Assembly: GCA_934307185.1 (NCBI GenBank)
Contig: CAKRCJ010000003.1
Location: forward strand, 1 to 27,252
Direction of reading: 5' to 3'
From: an uncultured Roseburia sp.
Lineage (GTDB): Bacteria; Bacillota; Clostridia; Lachnospirales; Lachnospiraceae
DNA length: 27,252 bases
Made by a program: the position numbers and the translations under genes. The first letter of the stretch is position 1. The number at the start of each line of letters is the position of its first letter. The notes beneath the pieces are model-generated. The model made no database searches. It had not been told where the DNA came from and saw only the letters and a list, made by a program, of their open reading frames with translations. Shown one piece after another: positions 1 through 5,789 of this stretch.

Positions 1-2
1 GT

Positions 3-131
3 GCAGAGTATGTGGATGAGAATGCACTCTCGGTTTCAATCAAAAGGCTTCGCGATAAGCTTGATGCGAAGGAAACGATAAAAACCGTGTACGGAATTGG
101 CTACCGGTGGGAAAAAGAAATGCGCAGTTAA
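3..131 (+). CDS. OmpR-family response regulator, C-terminal fragment
   Basis: The window opens inside this gene; only the last 42 codons are present, reading in frame from position 3 to TAA at 129-131. The residues match the end of an OmpR/PhoB winged-helix DNA-binding domain: the recognition-helix stretch with SVSIKRLRDKL, followed by the wing motif TVYGIGYRW. The receiver domain lies outside the window. It is followed 10 bases later by a histidine kinase, and the kinase ribosome site AAGGAG begins on the stop codon, so the two are almost certainly translated as one operon. By position next to a MacB/FtsX-type ABC transporter it probably controls that transporter. The family call is firm; the target is inferred. 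Confidence 0.88.
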   Translation, partial: AEYVDENALSVSIKRLRDKLDAKETIKTVYGIGYRWEKEMRS

Positions 132-141
132 AGGAGAAAAA

Positions 142-1035
142 ATGCAGTTAATAATTGTTGCGGCAATTTGTATCGGGATAACGTGCATCTGTATCGGATT
201 TAATTACCGGCAGACAAAAAAGACAATGGATACGTTAGAGGAAATGTTAACAGTGGCAATGAATGGAAATTTTTCGGAGGAAACCTTTGACGAGACAAGA
301 CTGTCTGCGTTAGAAACAAAGTTTGCCCATTATTTTCATGCATCGGCGGTGTCGGCGCAGAATGTTGCTGCAGAGAAAAATAAGATAAAAGAACTGATTG
401 CAGACATTTCGCACCAGACGAAAACACCGATTGCAAATCTCATTTTATACAGTGATTTACTGCGGGAGGAGGATTTGCCGGAGACGGCAGCAGAAAACGT
501 CGAAGCAGTACATACGCAGGCAGAAAAGCTGAAGTTTCTCATAGAGTCTTTAGTAAAGCTTTCCCGGCTCGAAAATGGGATTTTTCAGTTTTTGCCGCAG
601 AAACAAAAAGTACAGCCAATGTTAGAGGCAGCGGTAAATGAATTTTTTCCGGCAGCAGAAGAAAAAGGGATTGTAATTGGTTTACATAATTCGGATGTAG
701 AAGCGTGTTTTGATGCAAAATGGACGTTAGAAGCAGTGTGCAATCTGATTGACAATGCGGTGAAATATACCGAAAGCGGAAGCATTACGATTTCCGTAGT
801 TTCTTATGAAATGTTTGCGAGGATTGATATTACAGATACCGGAATTGGGATAAAAGAGGAGGAAGTAACGAAGATTTTTTCCAGGTTTTACCGTTCGCAG
901 GCAGTAAGTGATGAGGCGGGGGTCGGCATCGGTCTTTATCTCGCGCGTGAGATATTGGTGGGGCAGGGCGGATATATGAAAGTGTCCTCCGTGTACGGAC
1001 AGGGAAGCACATTTTCTGTCTTTCTGCCAAAATAG
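142..1035 (+). CDS. Sensor histidine kinase with one membrane segment (TCS 1)
   Basis: This is a 297-residue histidine kinase. I chose ATG 142 because AAGGAG at 131-136 lies just upstream; an in-frame TTG at 97 would overlap the regulator. Residues 3-23 form one hydrophobic membrane segment and there is no extracellular sensor domain. The HisKA site is HQTKTP with phospho-acceptor His91. The ATPase domain has an N box starting at Asn201 (NLIDNAVKY), a G1 box DTGIGI, and a G2 box GVGIGLYLA from about residue 260. Kinases with almost no outer domain beside ABC exporters often sense through the transporter (known for BceS-type systems); that role here is inference. A terminator follows directly, so the downstream ABC genes probably have their own promoter. 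Confidence 0.9.
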   Translation: MQLIIVAAICIGITCICIGFNYRQTKKTMDTLEEMLTVAMNGNFSEETFDETRLSALETKFAHYFHASAVSAQNVAAEKNKIKELIADISHQTKTPIANLILYSDLLREEDLPETAAENVEAVHTQAEKLKFLIESLVKLSRLENGIFQFLPQKQKVQPMLEAAVNEFFPAAEEKGIVIGLHNSDVEACFDAKWTLEAVCNLIDNAVKYTESGSITISVVSYEMFARIDITDTGIGIKEEEVTKIFSRFYRSQAVSDEAGVGIGLYLAREILVGQGGYMKVSSVYGQGSTFSVFLPK

Positions 1036-1043
1036 GTTTTAGG

Positions 1044-1073
1044 AAATCTTTCAATACTGTAAGATTTTTTTTT
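1044..1073 (+). terminator. Rho-independent terminator after TCS 1
   Basis: AAATCTT at 1044-1050 pairs with AAGATTT at 1061-1067 around a 10-base loop, and a run of nine T follows. It sits nine bases after the kinase stop. The stem is short and A/T-rich, so leakage is possible. Confidence 0.65.
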
Positions 1074-1077
1074 GAAA

Positions 1078-1106
1078 TGGAAAGAATGTGGAAAGAAGTT
1101 TATGTA
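1078..1106 (+). promoter_or_regulatory. Candidate promoter for the ABC transporter genes
   Basis: TGGAAA at 1078-1083 and TATGTA at 1101-1106 are 17 bases apart, matching sigma-A boxes at four of six and four of six positions. It lies between the kinase terminator and the hairpin at 1110-1150. The match is weak; the main support is that a promoter is needed between the two hairpins if the first one terminates. Confidence 0.3.
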
Positions 1107-1109
1107 ATA

Positions 1110-1150
1110 ATCTGCATGTAGCAAAGGAAATGTTACATACAGATTTTTTT
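1110..1150 (+). terminator. Terminator-like hairpin in the ABC operon leader (possible attenuator)
   Basis: ATCTGCATGTA at 1110-1120 pairs with TACATACAGAT at 1134-1144 with one C-A mismatch, leaving a 13-base loop, and seven T run through 1144-1150. Only 13 bases separate the T run from the GGAGG ribosome site at 1164-1168, so no promoter fits between them. Transcription of the ATPase gene must therefore pass through this hairpin, which makes it a candidate attenuator rather than a plain terminator. Confidence 0.6.
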
Positions 1151-1172
1151 ATCAATATGAGCAGGAGGACTT

Positions 1173-1835
1173 ATGGAGATTTTAAAAGCATGTGATTTAA
1201 AGAAAATATATGGTGCGGGAGACAATGCCGTACACGCGTTAGACGGTGTGAACCTGACCGTGGAAAAAGGGGAATTTGTGGCAATTGTCGGAACGAGCGG
1301 AAGCGGAAAATCCACACTGTTGCATATGTTAGGCGGGCTGGACCGTCCGACAGACGGAAAAGTATTTGTAGATGGAAAGGATATTTTTTCCTTAAAGGAC
1401 GAAGCTCTTACGATTTTCCGGCGAAGAAAAATTGGTTTTGTGTTTCAGGCGTATAACCTTGTTCCGGTTTTAAATGTATATGAAAATATCGTACTTCCAA
1501 TTGAATTAGACGGTGGAAAAATAGATAAAAAATTTATTGCAAAGATTACGGAGACACTTGGGTTACAACAGAGATTAGATGCCCTGCCGGGACAGCTCTC
1601 CGGCGGACAGCAGCAGAGGGTGGCAATTGCGAGGGCGCTTGCGGCGGGACCTGCAATCATTTTAGCAGATGAGCCGACTGGAAATTTAGACAGCAAGACC
1701 AGTCAGGATGTACTCAGTCTTTTAAAGGTCACAGGCCAGCGGTTTTCACAGACAATTGTAATGATTACACATAATGAAGAAATTGCACAGATGGCAGACA
1801 GGATAATCCGGATTGAGGACGGACATATCATGTGA
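1173..1835 (+). CDS. ABC transporter ATP-binding protein, MacB/LolD/BceA type
   Basis: This 220-residue protein is the ATPase of a type VII (MacB/FtsX-like) ABC system. It shows Walker A GTSGSGKST at 40-48, a Q loop at Gln92, signature LSGGQQQR at 142-149, Walker B IILADE ending at Glu167, a D loop GNLD, and an H loop ITHNEE near the C terminus. Length and the Y-loop to signature spacing fit the LolD/BceA/MacB family. ATG 1173 follows GGAGG at 1164-1168. The permease gene starts 31 bases after the stop, so they form one transcript. In this family the ATPase drives a permease that works as a mechanotransmitter, expelling peptides or lipids rather than pumping across the membrane. The substrate is not visible in the sequence. 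Confidence 0.93.
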   Translation: MEILKACDLKKIYGAGDNAVHALDGVNLTVEKGEFVAIVGTSGSGKSTLLHMLGGLDRPTDGKVFVDGKDIFSLKDEALTIFRRRKIGFVFQAYNLVPVLNVYENIVLPIELDGGKIDKKFIAKITETLGLQQRLDALPGQLSGGQQQRVAIARALAAGPAIILADEPTGNLDSKTSQDVLSLLKVTGQRFSQTIVMITHNEEIAQMADRIIRIEDGHIM

Positions 1836-1866
1836 CGGGTGAAAAGAAAACAGGAGAACAGAAAGC

Positions 1867-4530
1867 ATGAAAGTAAAAAATCGGAAATGTATCTGCAGGT
1901 TGAGCATGAAATCCCTGTGGGCTTTAAGAAAAAGAAATCTCATTGCGGTCTTTGCAATCGCATTGACTACGATATTATTTACGACGTTATTTACTATTTT
2001 ACTGTCATTAAATGCAAGCTATGAAACGTACAATTTCAGACAGATGGGTGGTTACGGTGACGGAACGTTTAAGGATTTGACCGAAGAGCAGGTGGAAAAA
2101 ATTTCCGCACATCCGGGTGTGAAACAAACCGGGCAGCGGATTGTCTGTGGCTTTTTAAGCAGCGGTGTTTTTGGAAAAGTTCCGGCAGAGGTAAGCTACA
2201 TGGATAAAAACTGTACAAAATGGAGTTATGCGACGCCGACCACCGGAAGGGAGCCGGAAAAATCCGATGAGATTGCGATGGATACGACTGCGTTAGAGCT
2301 GCTTGGCATAACACCGGAGCTTGGGGCAGAGGTGACACTTTCCTATGAGGTGGGTGACGGAACAGAAACAGGAATGGCGAGAACAGATACATTTATACTG
2401 GTAGGATTCTGGGAATTTGATGATTTAATGCCCGCCCACTATATAAATGTATCAAAGGATTATGTAAAGGCAGTGGAAAAAGACTGGACCGCCGAGGGAA
2501 AATCAGCGTTTCGCATTGACTTAAATGTAATGATGCCTTCAAAAGTAAATATTGAGGAGCAGATGCAGCAGGTAGACACTGACCTCGGCTACGACTGGAC
2601 GACAAGAGACGAAGAAAACAGCGCGCGTATCGGTGTCAACTGGGGAATTACGGCATCGCAGGCAGGCTCTGGCATGGATTTGGAGCTTGTGGCAGCGATT
2701 GCGGCATTTCTGGTTTTAATTATTTTTACCGGATATCTGATTATTTATAATATTTTTCAGATTTCTGTGTCGGGAGATATCCGCTTTTACGGATTGTTAA
2801 AAACAATCGGAACAACACCAGGACAGCTAAAGCGTATCATAAGACAGCAGGCGATTGCACTCTGTGTCATCGGTGTGCCGGTGGGACTTCTGTTTGGATA
2901 TGGAATTGGAGTTTTACTGACGCCGGTTGTATTAAAGAGTAGTACAATCGTAGGAAGCGCAACGACCATCAGCAGTTCCCCGTTCATTTTTGCGGGTTCT
3001 GCAATCTTTGCGGTGATGACAGTTTTCCTTTCGTGCAGAAAGCCGGGAAAAATGGCGGCAAAGGTGTCTCCGGTGGAGGCAGCAAAATATACGGAACAGG
3101 CAAAAACAAAGAAAAAACGCCGCAGCTTCCGAGGGGCGAAGGTGCATCAGATGGCATTTGCAAATCTGGGACGGAATAAGAAAAAGACGGTTCTTGTTGT
3201 ACTTTCACTGGCATTATCGGTCACTCTTTTGAATGTGCTCTGTTCGTTTGTCGGCGGATTTGATATGGAAAAATATGTGTCAAGGTCTACTTGTGCAGAT
3301 TTTATTGTCAGCAGCACCGATTATTTCCGTTATAATACGGCAGATGAATATATCCCGCAGGATACCATTGCAGAGATTGCACAAAATACCAGCGAAACAG
3401 TCTGTGGCAGTGGATATGATGTGGCGGATATGACACCAATGGCATGGATGGATAAAGATATCTATCTGGATGAGTTAAGAGCGTATGCCAGTGAGGAGGA
3501 TGCACAGCAGGAAATAAATGCGTATGACCGGAGGGGAAATCTTATTTCGGTTCCAACTAACTTAGAGGGTTTTGACGATGCACTTTTTGAAAAACTTACA
3601 GTTGTAGACGGAGAGCTGGATGCTCTGTTTGATGACAGCACTCATGCGATTGCAGTTGCAGTCCACACAGATGATTATGGAAATTTAGAGCATGTGGAGC
3701 GTTGTCCGAAAGTGGGCGATATGATTACGGTAACGTACCAGAAGGCGTATTATATTGACAGCCGTACCAGGGAGCGCGCGAATTTTAATACACGGCAGGA
3801 ATACCTCCAGAATGAGGAATATCTCGAATATCATGAAGAAGAGCCGCATGAAGTGGAATATACTGTGTGTGCGCTTGTGACTGTGCCATATTCCATGTCA
3901 TTCCGTTACTATGGAATGGGATATGATACTGTCCTTCCGGTCGGGCGGTTAAAAGAGGATAGTGGAACCGAGGTGGTTCCAAAGTATTACCTGTTTGATA
4001 CCCCGGATACTAATGCAGAGATGCAGGCGGAAAGTTATCTTTCGAACCTGACTGCCGGTGCGGCATCGACACTGATGTATGAGAGCAAAGCATCTGTCCG
4101 AAGCGAGTTTAAGCAATTCCAGAATATGTTTTTCCTGCTCGGCGGTGTGTTGTGCGCAGTGATTGGAATGGTCGGAATTTTGAACTTCTTTAATGCCATT
4201 ATGACGGGAATTATTTCAAGAAAAAGAGAATTTGCCGTGCTGCAGTCGGTGGGAATGACAAACCGGCAGTTAAAGGCAATGCTTGTGTGGGAGGGAATGT
4301 TCTATGCAGCTGGCTCTGTTGTGTTTGCATTTTTCCTTTCGCTGGTGGGAGAACCGTTGCTTGGGGATATGATGAGTGATATGTTCTGGTTCTGCACATA
4401 TCATTTTACTATTCTTCCAGTGCTTGCAATGGTTCCGGTATTTGCACTGCTTGGCTTTCTTATTCCGACGGTGCTTTACAGCACAGGAAACCGGCAGAGT
4501 ATTGTGGAGCGGCTCCGTGAGGTGGAATAA
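1867..4530 (+). CDS. FtsX-type ABC permease with two large outer domains
   Basis: This 887-residue membrane protein has about eight predicted membrane segments: near residues 25-48, 277-300, 331-353, 371-392, 440-465, 755-785, 810-833 and 850-875. Two soluble domains lie outside, about 50-275 and 465-755. Each half is an FtsX-type unit, so the protein looks like an internal duplication. This differs from BceB, which has ten segments and one outer domain. The segment after TM2 (SGDIRFYGLLKTIGTT) and that after TM6 (SRKREFAVLQSVGMT) are the paired cytoplasmic coupling motifs typical of FtsX permeases, confirming the duplication. ATG 1867 is preceded by AGGAGA at 1852-1857; ATG 1909 is a weaker alternative. 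Likely role is antimicrobial-peptide or lipid export under TCS 1, by context. Confidence 0.88.
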   Translation: MKVKNRKCICRLSMKSLWALRKRNLIAVFAIALTTILFTTLFTILLSLNASYETYNFRQMGGYGDGTFKDLTEEQVEKISAHPGVKQTGQRIVCGFLSSGVFGKVPAEVSYMDKNCTKWSYATPTTGREPEKSDEIAMDTTALELLGITPELGAEVTLSYEVGDGTETGMARTDTFILVGFWEFDDLMPAHYINVSKDYVKAVEKDWTAEGKSAFRIDLNVMMPSKVNIEEQMQQVDTDLGYDWTTRDEENSARIGVNWGITASQAGSGMDLELVAAIAAFLVLIIFTGYLIIYNIFQISVSGDIRFYGLLKTIGTTPGQLKRIIRQQAIALCVIGVPVGLLFGYGIGVLLTPVVLKSSTIVGSATTISSSPFIFAGSAIFAVMTVFLSCRKPGKMAAKVSPVEAAKYTEQAKTKKKRRSFRGAKVHQMAFANLGRNKKKTVLVVLSLALSVTLLNVLCSFVGGFDMEKYVSRSTCADFIVSSTDYFRYNTADEYIPQDTIAEIAQNTSETVCGSGYDVADMTPMAWMDKDIYLDELRAYASEEDAQQEINAYDRRGNLISVPTNLEGFDDALFEKLTVVDGELDALFDDSTHAIAVAVHTDDYGNLEHVERCPKVGDMITVTYQKAYYIDSRTRERANFNTRQEYLQNEEYLEYHEEEPHEVEYTVCALVTVPYSMSFRYYGMGYDTVLPVGRLKEDSGTEVVPKYYLFDTPDTNAEMQAESYLSNLTAGAASTLMYESKASVRSEFKQFQNMFFLLGGVLCAVIGMVGILNFFNAIMTGIISRKREFAVLQSVGMTNRQLKAMLVWEGMFYAAGSVVFAFFLSLVGEPLLGDMMSDMFWFCTYHFTILPVLAMVPVFALLGFLIPTVLYSTGNRQSIVERLREVE

Positions 4531-4642
4531 AAAATTTAATGCTTCCGGTATCGGCAAAAAAGTGGTGAAAATATTTCCTATGCAGCATCGATTTTACCGG
4601 ATAAACCGAACAGTAGAAACCAGAGATTTATAAGAATATAAC

Positions 4643-4688
4643 AAAGAAACGCCACCCCCGGCATAATTGCCAGGTCTGGCGTTTCTTT
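4643..4688. terminator. Strong two-way terminator between convergent genes
   Basis: A perfect 12-base stem, AAAGAAACGCCA at 4643-4654 with TGGCGTTTCTTT at 4677-4688, encloses a small inner hairpin GGCA-TAAT-TGCC at 4660-4671. A T-rich tail follows on the plus strand, and the reverse strand also ends in TTTCTTTG. It lies between the plus-strand ABC permease and the minus-strand mini-peptide gene and can stop transcription from both. Confidence 0.85.
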
Positions 4689-4705
4689 CTTTAAGAACTT
4701 AAATA

Positions 4706-4774
4706 TTAGCAACCGAAATTGAAGTATTTACAAATTAAGTTAAATAATTCAGCGCAATTAGTTGTAAAACACAT
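4706..4774 (-). CDS. Putative 22-residue four-cysteine peptide
   Basis: Read on the minus strand, ATG at 4774-4772 opens a 22-codon frame ending in TAA at 4708-4706. The best evidence is the ribosome site: AAGGAGG at 4789-4783 lies eight bases before the ATG, a near-ideal match. The peptide begins Met-Cys and has Cys at 2, 7, 15 and 22, the last being the C-terminal residue. Between them are aromatic and aliphatic residues (Phe3, Leu10, Phe11, Leu13, Ile14, Tyr17, Phe18, Phe20), and there is only one Glu and one Lys. A sigma-A-like promoter lies upstream and the two-way terminator just downstream, so it is a complete one-gene unit of about 250 bases. I do not recognise the family. It may be a signalling peptide, a small membrane or toxin peptide, a metal-binding peptide, or the coding part of a regulatory RNA. 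No modification or AgrB-like protease gene is adjacent. Confidence 0.6.
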   Translation of the reverse strand: MCFTTNCAELFNLICKYFNFGC

Positions 4775-4831
4775 AGTGACGACCTCCTTATTTTTATTTT
4801 TGTGTCCAGAAGAAAATTCCAAACCGGTATT

Positions 4832-4850
4832 CAATTTCATTTTGAAATTG
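4832..4850 (-). other. Hairpin in the 5' leader of the mini-peptide transcript
   Basis: CAATTTC at 4832-4838 and GAAATTG at 4844-4850 form a perfect seven-base stem with a five-base loop. AATTCC at 4815-4820 and GGAAATT at 4850-4856 can extend it with an internal loop. In the predicted mini-peptide transcript it sits in the roughly 115-base leader, about 60 bases before the start codon. A folding role is plausible but unproven. Confidence 0.4.
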
Positions 4851-4865
4851 GAAATTCATGCTCAA

Positions 4866-4918
4866 ATGTTACAAACATATTTCTTAAGGACAAACATATT
4901 GTAACAAGTCTGTAACAA
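4866..4918. repeat. Three TTGTAACA-like boxes between divergent promoters
   Basis: TGTAACAA occurs at 4900-4907 and again at 4911-4918, an exact eight-base direct repeat with 11-base spacing. A third copy, ATGTTACAA at 4866-4874, is in the opposite orientation. Direct repeats one helical turn apart are the usual form of OmpR-family binding sites. The two direct copies overlap the minus-strand promoter region and lie about 90 bases before the plus-strand promoter of the downstream OmpR-type regulator, so they may be its operator. Confidence 0.45.
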
Positions 4919-4926
4919 ATGAACAA
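4898..4926 (-). promoter_or_regulatory. Sigma-A-like promoter for the mini-peptide gene
   Basis: On the minus strand TTGTTC (4926-4921) and TACAAT (4903-4898) are separated by exactly 17 bases. The predicted start is near 4891, giving a leader of about 115 bases before the ATG at 4774. The -10 box is five of six matches; the -35 keeps the TTG core. Confidence 0.5.
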
Positions 4927-5005
4927 TAGGAGAAAATTGGAAAAAATGACAGTAACAGAAAATGACATCCTGATTATCTTCATCAAATCTTAATGTTTTA
5001 CCTCA

Positions 5006-5034
5006 TTGGAACTTCATAAAAAATCCAGTACAAT
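5006..5034 (+). promoter_or_regulatory. Sigma-A promoter for TCS 2
   Basis: TTGGAA at 5006-5011 and TACAAT at 5029-5034 are separated by 17 bases, each close to consensus. The predicted transcript start near 5041 gives a leader of about 40 bases ahead of the regulator. Confidence 0.65.
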
Positions 5035-5081
5035 AAATGCATGAGGAGAAATGCAAAGGCTTTTGTTAAAGGAGAATGAAA

Positions 5082-5768
5082 ATGTACAATATACTGGTAT
5101 GTGATGACGAGAAGGATATTGTCTCGGCATTAAAAATATATCTGACGGCAGACGGCTATCAGGTTTTCGAGTCATATAACGGAAAAGAAGCATTGGAGGT
5201 GTTAAAAAAAGAGGACATTCATTTGGTGTTAATGGACATTATGATGCCGGAGATGGACGGAATTACAGCGATGATGAAGATTAGGGAAATCAGTAATGTG
5301 CCGGTTATCTTACTTACCGCAAAAAGTGAGGATACCGATAAGGTGTTAGGGCTTACCGTGGGTGCGGATGATTATGTGACAAAACCGTTTAATACTGTTG
5401 AACTTCAGGCGAGGGTAAAATCCCAGCTGAGGCGTTACATGAAGCTAGGTGGCGGGACAGTGAAAAAAGACACAATCGTAATCGGCGGAATTGAATTAAA
5501 TGATGTGACAAAGGAAGTGACACTCGACGGGGAGAAAGTTGCGCTCACAAGGACAGAATATGATATTTTAAAGCTTTTAATGCAGCATCCGGGACAGGTG
5601 TTTTCCCCGAATGAGATATATGAGCAGGTGTGGAACGACAATCCGTTCCGCAATGAAAATACGGTGGCGGTGCATATCCGGCATTTGAGAGAGAAAGTAG
5701 AATACAACCCGGCGGAGCCGCGCCATTTAAAAGTGGTATGGGGACGGGGATATAAAATGGAGCAGTAA
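5082..5768 (+). CDS. OmpR-family response regulator (TCS 2)
   Basis: This 228-residue protein has an N-terminal receiver domain with acidic pair Asp8/Asp9, phospho-acceptor Asp52 (LMDIMMP), Thr79 and Lys101 (TKPF), followed by a winged-helix domain from about residue 130 ending in the wing motif VWGRGYKM. It is a complete VanR/PhoB-like transcription factor. I prefer ATG 5082 over ATG 5076 because AAAGGAG at 5068-5074 is only one base from 5076 but seven from 5082. The kinase gene starts 21 bases after the stop. It has its own promoter at 5006-5034 and is divergent from the four-cysteine peptide gene, with repeated TTGTAACA-like boxes between them, so autoregulation and control of the peptide are both plausible inferences. 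Confidence 0.92.
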   Translation: MYNILVCDDEKDIVSALKIYLTADGYQVFESYNGKEALEVLKKEDIHLVLMDIMMPEMDGITAMMKIREISNVPVILLTAKSEDTDKVLGLTVGADDYVTKPFNTVELQARVKSQLRRYMKLGGGTVKKDTIVIGGIELNDVTKEVTLDGEKVALTRTEYDILKLLMQHPGQVFSPNEIYEQVWNDNPFRNENTVAVHIRHLREKVEYNPAEPRHLKVVWGRGYKMEQ

Positions 5769-5789
5769 AAAGGGAAGAAGAAAGCAGGA

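Noticed and set aside
97..141. TTG-started extension of the first kinase
   Set aside because: It would overlap the regulator gene in another frame; ATG 142 with AAGGAG is clearly better.
4376..4633. Open frame overlapping the permease end in another frame
   Set aside because: It is a shadow of the permease coding sequence with no ribosome site or recognisable motif.
4719..4904. Plus-strand 61-codon open frame in the intergenic region
   Set aside because: It has no ribosome site, its composition is plain A/T-rich, and it runs through the minus-strand peptide gene, its ribosome site and promoter, which are better supported.
5041..5079. 12-codon frame just before the TCS 2 regulator, overlapping its start
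   Set aside because: Its ATG coincides with the predicted transcript start and there is no ribosome site before it; probably chance.
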